Shown piece by piece: positions 18,920-28,196 of a DNA stretch of 64,000 bases. Positions within the stretch are counted from its first letter, which is position 1. Every line of letters begins with the position of its first letter. Source of the stretch: Ammoniphilus sp. CFH 90114 (lineage in GTDB: Bacteria > Bacillota > Bacilli > Aneurinibacillales > RAOX-1); contig NZ_SDLI01000008.1 in NCBI RefSeq assembly GCF_004123195.1, positions 125,117 through 189,116 of the forward strand, given 5' to 3'. The notes beneath the pieces are model-generated. The model made no database searches. It was given only the letters and a program-made list of their open reading frames with translations, and was not told the origin of the DNA. The translations under genes were made by a program, and so were the position numbers.

Positions 18920-19099
18920 GAGACCTCCGCTGATCTAAACATGATCCAAAGTATCAATGTTCTTTTTAACCTCGTATTTTCTAAAAATCCTCGTTAAATT
19001 AATTATTGCGAAGTAACCTTCCTTCAATAACATTTCTCGCTATACTTCCTAATAGCACATTCTACCCAATAAAAGCCTTTTAGTAAACAGAACATTACT

Positions 19100-19152
19100 A
19101 TTATATTAAAATGTTGCATTTAGTTTACAAAAATTTAAATGTTACGTAATGT
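19100..19152. promoter_or_regulatory. Overlapping divergent promoters for tnsA operon and XRE regulator
   Basis: On the plus strand TTTACA (19124-19129), 17 bases, TAATGT (19147-19152) points at the XRE gene. On the minus strand TTGTAA (19130-19125), 19 bases, TATAAT (19105-19100) points at tnsA. The palindrome ATGTTACGTAATGT (19139-19152) covers the plus-strand -10 box and could be the regulator's operator. Confidence 0.5.
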
Positions 19153-19215
19153 AGATTTTTCTAAATAAAGCAGATAAAATGATAGTTACTTTGCTTACAA
19201 TGAGGAGCCAATTCA

Positions 19216-19611
19216 ATGGAAAACAATCTTGGAGTATTCCTTAAAAAACTACGTGGAAAAAGAAGTCTTAGAGAGATTAGTTCAATAAGTGGTTTAAGTC
19301 ATACTTATATTCGAGACCTTGAACTCGGGTATAACAGAACTACAAACTCTCCTATGAAACCATCAATGGATTCTCTAAAACGCTTGGCTAAAGCATATAA
19401 TTTTCCTTATGAAGAGTTACTTAAAAAAGCGGGATATGTTGACAACGAATCTGGTTTCATTGAATTGGAGGGAAATAAGGTACCTAATGACATTTCTTTA
19501 CTTTTAAATGGGGGCTACGATCTTACATTTGAGGGACATAAGCTCTCCGATAACGATAAAAACATCATATATGATATTCTAAATTCGATTTTTATAAAGT
19601 ACTCTAGATAA
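19216..19611 (+). CDS. XRE-family transcriptional regulator
   Basis: This 131-residue protein has a Cro/C1-type helix-turn-helix (residues about 8-70; LGVFLKKLRGKRSLREISSI, SHTYIRDLE). It is transcribed divergently from tnsA with 296 bases between the starts, and GAGGAG precedes the ATG. The shared promoter region makes it the natural candidate to control transposition. The C-terminal 50 residues are not recognised. Confidence 0.8.
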   Translation: MENNLGVFLKKLRGKRSLREISSISGLSHTYIRDLELGYNRTTNSPMKPSMDSLKRLAKAYNFPYEELLKKAGYVDNESGFIELEGNKVPNDISLLLNGGYDLTFEGHKLSDNDKNIIYDILNSIFIKYSR

Positions 19612-19615
19612 ACGT

Positions 19616-19879
19616 TTATTTCTTCTCTTTGCTTTTCAATAGATCCAAACTCCTTTTAAGATATGGATAAGAGAAAGTATCCCGAAACAAGACAGATATG
19701 TGTATATTAAGTGCATCAGCCATTTTGTGCGCAGTTTCCAAACGAGGTTTGACATGACCATTTAGTATTCTTGAACAAGCCCAATATGATACGCCACAAC
19801 TAAAACTAAATTCACGTAGAGTTAATTCCCTTTCTGCCAAGGTAATACGTAATCGATTCCTATATGTATTTTTCTCCAT
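19616..19879 (-). CDS. Small XRE-type DNA-binding protein
   Basis: This 87-residue Cro/C1-type helix-turn-helix protein (LTLREFSFSCGVSYWACSRI, then LNGHVKPRLETAHKMADALN) ends four bases from the end of the convergent XRE gene. It could be part of the Tn7-like element or of the flanking chromosome. The transposon end may lie just beyond it. Its targets are unknown. Confidence 0.7.
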   Translation of the reverse strand: MEKNTYRNRLRITLAERELTLREFSFSCGVSYWACSRILNGHVKPRLETAHKMADALNIHISVLFRDTFSYPYLKRSLDLLKSKEKK

Positions 19880-19977
19880 AACTATATGGTTAACCTCCTC
19901 AAACTAACTTTATTTAAGGCTATGATTATTCTGGACATGTTAATGCTAAAGTTCGAAAATCCGAACAGTAAAAAAAC

Positions 19978-20009
19978 AATAGACCCTCCAATTTTGACGA
20001 GGGTCTATT
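19978..20009 (-). terminator. Minus-strand intrinsic terminator
   Basis: AATAGACCCTC pairs perfectly with GAGGGTCTATT (11 bp, 10-base loop). On the minus strand it is followed by GTTTTTTTAC. It sits about 50 bases after the end of the beta-propeller remnant and would stop its transcription. Confidence 0.8.
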
Positions 20010-20058
20010 ATCACTATCTCCCTTTAACAAATACAACAATCCAGATGAATTAAGAAAT

Positions 20059-20487
20059 TTAATAAAAATAATTTATAACAGAATAATAATTTGTCCAATA
20101 CAAGTCACCATTTTGTCTATCAAAAGCTATACCACCTGTTTCACTATTGTCTGTTAATATATCAATAGCGGTGGGCAAACTTGTTGACATATCAGCTTTT
20201 TATATTCCATTATTTGTTACAGCATATAGATTGTTTGAGGAATCAAATGTAAGACCGTAAACACCATCGAATAAAGCATTGTAACTATGAACTGGGTTAC
20301 TATTGATATCCGTATAAACTCGAACATACCCACTATTGTTACAGCCAACATAAACCTTATCTGATGAATCAACAGCTACAGCAGTAGGCCCACCTTTGTC
20401 ACCACACATGGCTCCAGTATTTAAGTTAGCTTTAACCTCTATCCATCGCCTTTTGGCACAATATCCAAAAGTTCCACTCAAAGACAC
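20059..20487 (-). pseudogene. Beta-propeller (NHL/SMP-30-like) protein remnant
   Basis: The minus strand encodes repeats such as PTAVAVDSSDKVYVGCNNSG and VYGLTFDSSNNLYAVTNNGI. An in-frame TAA follows, and then the same frame continues (TAIDILTDNSETGGIAFDRQ, NGDLYWTNYY) to a final stop at 20059. These blade-like repeats are typical of NHL or SMP-30-type beta-propellers. It lacks most blades and a signal peptide. The terminator just downstream shows it was once a complete 3' end. Confidence 0.6.
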
Positions 20488-20609
20488 TTCGGATGGGATT
20501 CAGGCAGGCTACTGTTTTGTATTCATTTTCGTGCTCTTAACTTTAGCTGAGTACTGGATTGCTACTCCCCTTGTTAACGAAAGCAGAGAAATCGCACTCA
20601 CTACCCTAT

Positions 20610-20786
20610 TCAGCTTATTTCCCTTGCCATAACAGCCAATATTCGTTGATAATTGTAGATTAAGCCATCCAATTCCTGACTTACTTGTAATACCTCAGGA
20701 TTGGATAATCCTTTTTTTTTTGCAAGCTCATGTAGGTATTCCCTTTTCTTTTCTATTAAAATTTGGAGTAAGATATTTGACAACAT
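20610..20786 (-). CDS. Spo0E-like aspartyl-phosphate phosphatase
   Basis: This 58-residue two-helix protein has the family motif SQELDGLIYNYQ. Spo0E proteins dephosphorylate Spo0A~P and hold back sporulation. AGGAGA suits the second ATG (20786) better than the one at 20792. It is a stand-alone gene next to the IS4-group element. A paralogue lies at 44122-44298 with the same leader arrangement. Confidence 0.75.
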   Translation of the reverse strand: MLSNILLQILIEKKREYLHELAKKKGLSNPEVLQVSQELDGLIYNYQRILAVMAREIS

Positions 20787-21044
20787 AGTCATTCTCCTAT
20801 AGATTGTAAGCTAACGATCTTGCAAAGGAATATATAATCAATAGACTCTCGGAATTAAGTTCTTAGTTCTGGGTGGTCTGGAGAGTAGAAAATTCAAATT
20901 GGCTCTCCGATCTTCATATTGAAAGAGGCGTTTTAAAAAAGTGCATACCAAATAGACGTCACGAGTAGGTTTTTTAAAAAATTAGGCAGCTGGAGAAGTG
21001 GTAAACCAATGGTCTATCGAAGGAAGGGAACTTTTCTTTGCCTC

Positions 21045-22469
21045 TTACAACCAAGCATCTGCATGCTGACACATCGCAATGAGGTAGACTCGAATGGTCC
21101 AATGGCGGGAACTTCTCCCTCTAGAGGCTTCTAACTTGTAATCCACCTTCTGTCGTTTGATACACCGTTCGACTCCGGTTCGGAGAGCATACCGTTCTCT
21201 CCACTCCTTACTGTCACGGCGAATGCGTGGGAATAGCCTGGGATTATCCTTGGTTGACGTGTAAAACGTTCTTCCATAATCGGAAGGAGAACAAGGATGA
21301 GGACATTCCCATTTGCCGACTTTGGCTGGGCAACGCCATTTTGTCCGATGACGACCGGAACACTTGCCCCATTTGTTCATTTTGCGACGAATGGGGCAGA
21401 TCCGCACACCATCGGAGCCGATTTCCATTTCATTGTATACCCACTTGCCGGAGCCTCTCCGATTTAAGTCGATGATGGCGGCAACCTCATCTTGCTCCAG
21501 CAAGGTATAGATAGGGAAAGCGTCGTGGGCGGAATCCAAGATCGCCTCCCCCATTTTCCAAGATTTGTACCAATGACGAAGTTCACGGTAGCCACAAATC
21601 CAGGAAACGGAATCGTGTCGACTGGCTTTAAACAATCGAGGATAGACGGGCAAGTTATACGAACTGTCTGCCGCACAGAACATGTAGAGGGTTCGACCAT
21701 AGTAGTACTTTTCCCGGTAACTATAAGAACCGTAATCGGCGTCAGGATCTGAAAACTGGCGATCACAGGAACACTTCCAAATTCCCGTTTTCCTACAATC
21801 GCAGAGAAATTCCCCAGTGTCCACCGGGGTACCATCGCCAATGACGCTTAACAATTGGGTATTTCCTAATAGCCCTTTGGTCGCAGAGAGCAACACGAAT
21901 AGCGTTTGAAAGAGCTCTTGGAGTCGATCATGTGCCTTGGATGCGTAGTGGATCTGGTTAGAGCGAAGGGCACGTTTCACAAGCTTTTCCGTAATCTTTG
22001 GGTTTTTGGGTTCCTGCTTCTCATTCTTTTTCCCTTTCTTTCTCGGCTTTCGAAGCTTGCGTTTCATCCTCTTGGTCAGATAAGGAGAATCGGCCATCCA
22101 GAGACGGTGGAAAAAGTCGCAGAACGTACCGACACCCGGCGTCTTTCCGGGGGAAAATCCGCTGAGAATGGCATAGACCGGAGTAATTCTCATGGTGTAG
22201 ATCCATTGATCTACACTCAAGTGAAGCTTGGTCATCAACAATGTGCTTCGAAGAAGATTAGCTGGATCATGAGGTTTCCTTCCTTGGGATTTCGTTGAGT
22301 AACGGTCCTTCATGAGCAGAGCTGTAGGAGACAGATCCATGGAAGTCATCCAGAGAATGGTTTCCACAAAGAAGTCTTGTAGAAAGTGGATCGAATCTCC
22401 ATAGTGTTCATTTAACGTTTGAGTCACAAATTGTAGATAGTCATGATGAGAACGCGCAGTAGGAATCAT
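21045..22469 (-). CDS. IS4-group DDE transposase
   Basis: The 474-residue transposase carries the exact Y-(2)-R-(3)-E-(6)-K signature near residue 427 (YALRTGVERCIKRQK). Earlier acidic residues lie in IGDGTPVDTG and LDSAHDAF. A cysteine-rich region in the middle (CDCRKTGIWKCSC) suggests a zinc ribbon. The start at 22469 is chosen from GGGG 8 bases upstream; the frame is open back to 22598, but that part contains a Shine-Dalgarno hairpin. The gene looks intact, so the element may still move. Confidence 0.85.
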   Translation of the reverse strand: MIPTARSHHDYLQFVTQTLNEHYGDSIHFLQDFFVETILWMTSMDLSPTALLMKDRYSTKSQGRKPHDPANLLRSTLLMTKLHLSVDQWIYTMRITPVYAILSGFSPGKTPGVGTFCDFFHRLWMADSPYLTKRMKRKLRKPRKKGKKNEKQEPKNPKITEKLVKRALRSNQIHYASKAHDRLQELFQTLFVLLSATKGLLGNTQLLSVIGDGTPVDTGEFLCDCRKTGIWKCSCDRQFSDPDADYGSYSYREKYYYGRTLYMFCAADSSYNLPVYPRLFKASRHDSVSWICGYRELRHWYKSWKMGEAILDSAHDAFPIYTLLEQDEVAAIIDLNRRGSGKWVYNEMEIGSDGVRICPIRRKMNKWGKCSGRHRTKWRCPAKVGKWECPHPCSPSDYGRTFYTSTKDNPRLFPRIRRDSKEWRERYALRTGVERCIKRQKVDYKLEASRGRSSRHWTIRVYLIAMCQHADAWL

Positions 22470-22556
22470 GGCAATCACCCCATCGTCCGTAGTAGGCAGT
22501 ACACCTTCCCGGCAATTTTGTAGGGTGTTGGTTTTGTCAAGAGGAAAATTTGTTCT

Positions 22557-22575
22557 CACCTCCTTTTTGGAGGTG
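22557..22575 (-). promoter_or_regulatory. Hairpin hiding a Shine-Dalgarno sequence in the IS leader
   Basis: CACCTCC and GGAGGTG pair around five bases, burying a perfect AGGAGGTG. Such hairpins in insertion sequences keep read-through transcripts from being translated. An in-frame start directly after it is not obvious, so its exact use here is open. Confidence 0.45.
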
Positions 22576-22715
22576 AAACAATAAAAGGCCCTAGTCAAAA
22601 GACTAGAGCCATCAAGGAAAATTTAATTCCGAGAGTCTTAGATCATCCTAGAGAGGTGCCCAAAATACCAATAAATATATAAAACGTCACCAATGGAAGC
22701 ACCATTTGGGGTGTA

Positions 22716-24005
22716 CTAAACCGGTATATTTAATAGTTTCGGTAGCGCTAATGAAATCTCCGGTATAAAAGTAACCAATAGTAATACAACAATCATAACC
22801 ACAATCCAAGGGAATATCGCTTTAACGAGATCATCAAATTTAATATGACTTATCTTACTAGCCATAAATAAGTTGGCTCCAAGAGGTGGCGTAATAAAAC
22901 CAATCGATAAATTAAGAATCATGATTAGTCCGAAATGTATGGGATTTACATCCAAAGCCATAACAATAGGAAGAAGTATAGGTGTAAGAATAATAATAGC
23001 AGAATTGGTTTCCATAAATGTCCCAACAATGAGTAGAAGAATTGTAATCAATATTAATATTATGATTTTGTCTGTAGTGATATTTAAGATAAAGTCAGCA
23101 ATTGTAATCGGCACTTGTGTGATGGTAAGGATACGACCGAATCCTGCTGAAATCCCAATAATAACAATCACTGCGGCACATAATAAACAGGCGTTAAAGC
23201 CAATAAACGGAAGCTCACGCATTTTCACTTCTTTATAGATGAAAACACTAACAATAATTCCGTATAGACATGCTACTGCCGCCGCTTCCGTCGGGGTAAA
23301 AATCCCCCCATATATCCCCCCCAGAATGATTACAGGAACCATTAGGGATGGAATTGCATCCTTGAAAATGGAAACTACTTCTCTTATCGTATATATACGC
23401 TGATCACCCTTATAGCCGTTTTTTTTAGCATAGTAAAGGGTATAGATAATTAAGGCCACTCCAACTAACAACCCTGGACCTATTCCTGCAGTAAACATCC
23501 CAGTAACCGAAACTCCAGCAGCAACCGCGTAAATGATCATCGGTATGCTTGGTGGGATAAGAACACCAACAGTTCCAGCTGTGGCGACAAGAGAACCGGC
23601 AAAAGGCTTGTTATAGCTTTTGGATACCATGGCTGGAATCATAATCATCCCAATCGCTGCTACGGTAGCCGAACCAGATCCCGATATTGCGGCAAAAAAT
23701 AAGCAGGCAACAATGGAAATTACCCCCAAGCTACCAGTCCATCTACCGAAGAACACGCTTGCTAAATTCAATAATCGTTTAGATATTCCCCCTCTCCCCA
23801 TTATGTCACCTGCGAAGGCAAATAAGGGAACTGCTAAAAGCGGAAAGGAATTAAGTCCCTGAATCATCGTTTGGGTAAAAGCTTCCATACTCATGGGCTG
23901 AACCCCATAAATCGTAACAATCGAGGCCAGTCCAAGGGCTATGGCGATAGGTACAGACATCGCCAAGAATAGAAGCAAACTTCCGAATAACAAAGCCACT
24001 GTCAT
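22716..24005 (-). CDS. dctM: TRAP transporter large permease (DctM family)
   Basis: This 429-residue membrane protein has about 12 hydrophobic segments and typical DctM blocks (AISGSGSATVAAIGMIMIPA, VLIPPSIPMIIYAV, FTPTEAAAVACLYG, GFITPPLGANLF). It moves the substrate with sodium, fed by the DctP binding protein. It is the last gene of the catabolic operon. GAGGAGG precedes the ATG. An IS4-group element begins right after its end, so the native terminator may have been displaced. Confidence 0.92.
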   Translation of the reverse strand: MTVALLFGSLLLFLAMSVPIAIALGLASIVTIYGVQPMSMEAFTQTMIQGLNSFPLLAVPLFAFAGDIMGRGGISKRLLNLASVFFGRWTGSLGVISIVACLFFAAISGSGSATVAAIGMIMIPAMVSKSYNKPFAGSLVATAGTVGVLIPPSIPMIIYAVAAGVSVTGMFTAGIGPGLLVGVALIIYTLYYAKKNGYKGDQRIYTIREVVSIFKDAIPSLMVPVIILGGIYGGIFTPTEAAAVACLYGIIVSVFIYKEVKMRELPFIGFNACLLCAAVIVIIGISAGFGRILTITQVPITIADFILNITTDKIIILILITILLLIVGTFMETNSAIIILTPILLPIVMALDVNPIHFGLIMILNLSIGFITPPLGANLFMASKISHIKFDDLVKAIFPWIVVMIVVLLLVTFIPEISLALPKLLNIPV

Positions 24006-24021
24006 CTTATATCCTCCTCTT

Positions 24022-24648
24022 TCAATTTGGCCTTTCAGCAGGTTCCGTACTTTTTATGTTTGTATTTGATATAAGACCATTAACTTTTTCACTTGCCTCT
24101 CCCTTAGGTACCAGGCAATGATCAACCGCTCCAGAATAGACTTCCCCCCCATTTTCAAAGTACTCCATGGGCTTGGAAAAATGCTTCAACTTCCAAACGA
24201 TACTTTGAACTAGTCGCATGAGGATAAGAAGAAAACCAACGACCCCTGCGCCGTAGAGAATATTCATGGAAACATTTAAGGATACCGCTCGGTCATTAAA
24301 TTCAAGAGCGGATTGACAGATTTTAATGGCTGATAGAAATATTACGACAGAAAAGCCGATAAACAAAAAGTCTGACAATATCATGATGGCTTTCTGCGTT
24401 TTTTCATTTAATTTTCCGATTACTAAAGATACTTTAATGTGCCCTTGTGTGCGAGTCACATAAGATATACTGAAATACATCAACCAAACAAAGATAAATC
24501 TGGCTACTTCCTCTGCCCATGAAAAACCTGTATTGAATCCAAATCGCAAGAGAACCTGAACGGTAATCAATATCATCATGGCGTAAAATAGCACAGACAT
24601 GACTATAGGCTCAAAGTTTCTATCTAACCAGACCAATAGACTTTTCAT
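24022..24648 (-). CDS. dctQ: TRAP transporter small permease (DctQ family)
   Basis: This protein of about 208 residues has four membrane spans (for example PIVMSVLFYAMMILITVQVL) and the family block WAEEVARFIFVWLMYFSISY. It forms the membrane complex with DctM. The start at 24648 follows AAAGGAG; a start at 24675 would add nine residues. The C-terminal 50 residues are hydrophilic and longer than usual. Confidence 0.9.
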   Translation of the reverse strand: MKSLLVWLDRNFEPIVMSVLFYAMMILITVQVLLRFGFNTGFSWAEEVARFIFVWLMYFSISYVTRTQGHIKVSLVIGKLNEKTQKAIMILSDFLFIGFSVVIFLSAIKICQSALEFNDRAVSLNVSMNILYGAGVVGFLLILMRLVQSIVWKLKHFSKPMEYFENGGEVYSGAVDHCLVPKGEASEKVNGLISNTNIKSTEPAERPN

Positions 24649-24710
24649 TATGCTCAGCTCCTTTGGAATTGCCATATAAACTGATGTTTATATGGCAATC
24701 ACCCAGATGA

Positions 24711-25754
24711 TTATTTTCTTTCTGCTTTTACTTCAGCCATGACCATATCATAGACATCTTGACCGGCTTTTCCTATGATATCCGCTTTTATAGCTTCGTT
24801 CATCACTTTGCCCAACTTTTGTCGTTCTTCTAAAGCAACCTCATTGATCTTAATCCCTAGCTTCGATAGATTCCCCAAAGTTTCTTGTTCTTTTTTAGCC
24901 ATCAATTCTCTTTGCAGACCAATCGTAGCTTTTGCTTCCGCTTCAATCATCTGCTTATCCTCCGGAGATAACCCGTCCATAAACTTTTTGTTGGCATACC
25001 ACATATAGTTAGTGTAGATATGCTTAGTTAAAGACCAATATTTCTGTGCTTCATAGAACTTCGCTTCCTGAAAACTTGTCGTCGCACTTTCTTGTCCATC
25101 GATAAGGTTTTGCTGCAGGGAAGTAAACACTTCCGACCAAGCTAGATTTGTTAAGGAAACCCCTAGGGATTCCCAAGCCTTGATCTGAATCGGGTTATAG
25201 CCTCTTATCTTCAGTCCCTTTAAATCTTCAACTGTTTGAATTGGTCTTTTGCTATTCGAGAAGTTTCTAAACCCTATTTCCATGTAGCCTAATCCTGTAA
25301 GTCCCAAGTTTTCTAAAGGTTTCAGCAACTCTCTGCCAGCTTTTCCATCTAGCACTCTATGTGCATGGGCTTCATCATCAAATAAATAATAACTGTCCCA
25401 AACGGCAAATTGAGGAATGTTCTGGGGAAAAAGAGCGGTTGCACCCAGACTCATTTCAATGTCTCCGCGACGCACTTGATCCATCATCTCGTTCACACTG
25501 CCTAACTGAGCTCCTGGGAAAATTGTAACCTCAATTCTTCCTTGTGATTTTTCCTCTACCGCCTTTTCAAATTCTTGCAAGGCATGGTGAGTGGGGTGTT
25601 GAATACTACTGTCGTGACCAATGCGAATCTCGATTTTTTCATTCTTTGAAGATTCGTTCCCACTGCTTTCCATATTGGATTGGGCACAACCTGCAAATAA
25701 TCCACAAACAAGAACCATCGATGTTAACTTAGCCAACGCTTTTCTTCTCAACAT
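24711..25754 (-). CDS. dctP: TRAP transporter substrate-binding lipoprotein (DctP family)
   Basis: The 347-residue protein starts with a lipoprotein signal (LVCGLFAGC, lipidated Cys23). DctP-family blocks follow: IRIGHDSSIQHPTHHALQEF, VTIFPGAQLGSVNEMMDQVR, and LKGLKIRGYNP with the substrate-anchoring arginine. It captures the substrate outside the membrane, probably a carboxylic or sugar acid in view of the neighbouring enzymes. GGAGGG precedes the ATG. Confidence 0.92.
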   Translation of the reverse strand: MLRRKALAKLTSMVLVCGLFAGCAQSNMESSGNESSKNEKIEIRIGHDSSIQHPTHHALQEFEKAVEEKSQGRIEVTIFPGAQLGSVNEMMDQVRRGDIEMSLGATALFPQNIPQFAVWDSYYLFDDEAHAHRVLDGKAGRELLKPLENLGLTGLGYMEIGFRNFSNSKRPIQTVEDLKGLKIRGYNPIQIKAWESLGVSLTNLAWSEVFTSLQQNLIDGQESATTSFQEAKFYEAQKYWSLTKHIYTNYMWYANKKFMDGLSPEDKQMIEAEAKATIGLQRELMAKKEQETLGNLSKLGIKINEVALEERQKLGKVMNEAIKADIIGKAGQDVYDMVMAEVKAERK

Positions 25755-25792
25755 GTTTACCCTCCATTAAATATAATAAATAGTTCCAGCTA

Positions 25793-26587
25793 TTAGCGAT
25801 TAGGGTAGCTATTATTAAAAATTTGAATATTTTCTAATGCTAATTTTCCGAGGGAAACACTGTCCGACATCACGACAACGAGATTGTAACCCTTTTCATA
25901 TAGAGATAAGGCTTGTTCTATACTACCAGCAACTGTACCGAGAAACTTCCCAGAGTTTAGGACAGTCTTTTCCACCACGGCAATCGCATCCTGTACTTCT
26001 TTTTGGGATGGGTTACAAAAATATCCCATGGACGTGGCTAAATCCATCGGCCCGATAAACACCCCATCAAGACCTTCTACAGCCACGATCTCCTCAATAT
26101 TGCTTATCGCTTCAGGCGATTCAGCCGCTATCATTACTAAAGTTTGTTCATTCGCATGCTCTAGGTAGTCTTTACCGTTCATGCCAAAACCGCCCGCCCT
26201 TGGACTAGGAGCAATCCCCCGGATACCTTGAGGAGGATACTTGACTGCAGCTACAGCTTTCTTCGCCTCCTCGGCTGTTCCAACTTGAGGAACCAGAATG
26301 CCATAGGCACCTGCATCCAACACTCGTTTGATCGTTACAAAGTCATTCCAAGGTGTCCTTACAAAAGGAACTACATTGTAAGCATTTAGCGCTTGACATT
26401 GACTGACCAGCGTCATGATATCCCCCGGTGCATGCTCCATATCAATCAATGCCCAATCGAATCCTGCTTTACCAAAAATTTCAGCAGTAAGCGGACTAGC
26501 TAATTGCAACCAGGCTCCTACTGTTTTTTTATTATCTTTTAACAACCACTTTGGTTTATTAAAAAAAGTTTCATCTCTTTTCAGCAA
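25793..26587 (-). CDS. HpcH/HpaI-family class II aldolase
   Basis: This 264-residue TIM-barrel aldolase has the blocks DWALIDMEHAP, RGIAPSPRAGGFG, ESPEAI and DGVFIGPMDLATSMG, the last two near the metal site. Relatives split 2-keto-3-deoxy acids into pyruvate and an aldehyde. The start is TTG at 26587 with AGGAGG 8 bases upstream. It lies between the TRAP genes and a second aldolase, so two aldol cleavages may occur in this pathway. Confidence 0.88.
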   Translation of the reverse strand: MLKRDETFFNKPKWLLKDNKKTVGAWLQLASPLTAEIFGKAGFDWALIDMEHAPGDIMTLVSQCQALNAYNVVPFVRTPWNDFVTIKRVLDAGAYGILVPQVGTAEEAKKAVAAVKYPPQGIRGIAPSPRAGGFGMNGKDYLEHANEQTLVMIAAESPEAISNIEEIVAVEGLDGVFIGPMDLATSMGYFCNPSQKEVQDAIAVVEKTVLNSGKFLGTVAGSIEQALSLYEKGYNLVVVMSDSVSLGKLALENIQIFNNSYPNR

Positions 26588-26620
26588 AGATTTGACCTCC
26601 TTTATTAAAATTATATTTTT

Positions 26621-27457
26621 TTAAATGTTCGAAAATAAACGAACAAATCTGGTCATAGAGTTCTCAATCACTTCTTGCATCTCTTCCATGATTACTGAAA
26701 GATGAAGACCTGGCTTATCATTCAATTGTCTTGTCAAAAAGGATACAGCCTCCATCGAAATTTCTGTATTAACATTAATCTTGCAAATGCCCCTTTCTAT
26801 GACTTGCTTGAGGATCTCATCAGGGGTGTCAGATCCACCATGAAGAACCAATGGAACATGGACCCGTTCGCGAATCTGCTCTAATCGTTTTAAATCAATT
26901 TTAGGTTTCGTCACATACATACCATGAACCGTCCCAATAGCCGCGGCCAAAAAATCCACATTCGTCTCGTTAACAAACTCTTCTGCGAGTCGGGGATCGG
27001 TTAAGATTCCATTTCCTTCCTCCTCATCAGAAAAAGCCCCCTTGGCCAAAGAGCCAATCTCCGCTTCAATAGAAACACCTGCTAAATGAGCGATTTCTGC
27101 CATGTCTTTGGTTAAACGAACATTCTCTTCAAATGAAAAGCTTGACCCATCATACATCACCGATGTAAAACCACTGCGAATGGCACGAAGGATCGACTGT
27201 TTTTGATAAGCATGATCTAAATGGAGAGCAATCGGAGCCGTTGTTTTTTGGGCTACCGTTTGGATGAAGGAAGCAAACCCTTCCACATCTACGGATGAAA
27301 AGTAACGTTCTCCTACGGCTAAGATCACCGGATTTTTTTCCCTGTTCGCTACGTTAATTGCCGCTTGGGCCGTTTCCAGGCTATACACGCTAAATGCTGC
27401 GACAGCATACCGATTTTTTTGAGCATCCTGTAAAATAGATGTCGTATCGACTAACAA
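26621..27457 (-). CDS. Class II fructose-bisphosphate-type aldolase (KbaY/GatY-like)
   Basis: The protein has 278 residues. Zinc ligands are visible in LHLDHAYQ and in LVLHGGSDT, with the phosphate-binding GICKINVNTE block. Such enzymes split phosphorylated ketoses into dihydroxyacetone phosphate and an aldehyde. The start is TTG at 27457, directed by AGGAGG 7 bases upstream. Together with the sugar-acid kinase in the operon it may cleave a phosphorylated four-carbon or longer acid; the exact substrate is not evident. Confidence 0.87.
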   Translation of the reverse strand: MLVDTTSILQDAQKNRYAVAAFSVYSLETAQAAINVANREKNPVILAVGERYFSSVDVEGFASFIQTVAQKTTAPIALHLDHAYQKQSILRAIRSGFTSVMYDGSSFSFEENVRLTKDMAEIAHLAGVSIEAEIGSLAKGAFSDEEEGNGILTDPRLAEEFVNETNVDFLAAAIGTVHGMYVTKPKIDLKRLEQIRERVHVPLVLHGGSDTPDEILKQVIERGICKINVNTEISMEAVSFLTRQLNDKPGLHLSVIMEEMQEVIENSMTRFVRLFSNI

Positions 27458-27483
27458 GATAATACCTCCTGCTGGATGGATGT

Positions 27484-28188
27484 TTAGGAGATCAGCCAAT
27501 TTCGCATGGCCGCGGAAACCGCTTCTGGTTGTTCCAATGTGCTCATATGACCACATTGCTCAATCTCTACTAGATTGGCATAAGAGATCTTTTCTTTCAT
27601 TTCCATATGGATATCTACAGGACATAGACGATCCTCTCTTCCTACGATGAGTAGCGTCTGGCAACGTATGTTTGGCAATACGTCAAAACCATTCGGTTTG
27701 GTCATGACAGCCTTCAACTGATTAATATAGGCTTCTTTTCCTACTTTTTCGGCCATATCTATAATGTTGGATGATAAAGTTTCTATTAAAGGATGGGCTT
27801 CATAAAGGAGGTTTGGTAAAAATTTTTCTCGAACGACCGTCGAAAATTCACCACAGCTCACCCTCTTTATAAGCGGACCCCAAATATCCATTTGTTCCGC
27901 CCTAGGGGGCTGAGCCGTTGTATCCAATAAAGCTAGCTTCAACACGCGCTCCGGTGCTTGGCGCATGATTTCTATCGCTACAATCCCTCCTAAAGATAAC
28001 CCTGCGAGGGCAAACCTGTCTGGAGCCTGCTCCAACATGTGCCTCGCCATTCCTTTAATGGTAGGTTGCGTGGTCACATCTCCCACCGTTATCTCTGCCA
28101 GATCAGATAGATGGTCTATTTGATGAGCCCAAAGTTGTTCGTTGCAAAGCGTCCCAGGCAGTAAAAGAAGCGGTGTTTTAGCCATCAT
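27484..28188 (-). CDS. Alpha/beta hydrolase
   Basis: The protein has 234 residues. The oxyanion region is LLPGTLCNEQLWAHQ, the nucleophile elbow GLSLGG contains Ser, and the acid/His pair lies in GREDRLCPVD and QCGHMSTLEQP. The family includes enol-lactonases and esterases. In this operon it could open a lactone formed from a sugar acid; that is inference. It starts 9 bases after the LacI gene ends. Confidence 0.85.
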   Translation of the reverse strand: MMAKTPLLLLPGTLCNEQLWAHQIDHLSDLAEITVGDVTTQPTIKGMARHMLEQAPDRFALAGLSLGGIVAIEIMRQAPERVLKLALLDTTAQPPRAEQMDIWGPLIKRVSCGEFSTVVREKFLPNLLYEAHPLIETLSSNIIDMAEKVGKEAYINQLKAVMTKPNGFDVLPNIRCQTLLIVGREDRLCPVDIHMEMKEKISYANLVEIEQCGHMSTLEQPEAVSAAMRNWLIS

Positions 28189-28196
28189 TTCAGCTC

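Larger units (their letters stand above)
20843..22638. mobile_element. IS4-group insertion sequence with 16-bp terminal inverted repeats
   Basis: Perfect 16-bp inverted repeats AGACTCTCGGAATTAA (20843-20858) and its complement (22623-22638) bound a 1.8-kb element with a single transposase. No clear target duplication is visible next to the repeats. It lies just downstream of the TRAP permease gene dctM. Confidence 0.85.

Noticed and set aside
20787-20842. Target-site duplication flanking the IS4-group element
   Set aside because: The bases next to the two 16-bp repeats do not match each other convincingly.
21906-22298. Plus-strand frame of 130 codons inside the IS4-group element
   Set aside because: It lies opposite a clear transposase and has no start signal or family; it is a shadow frame.
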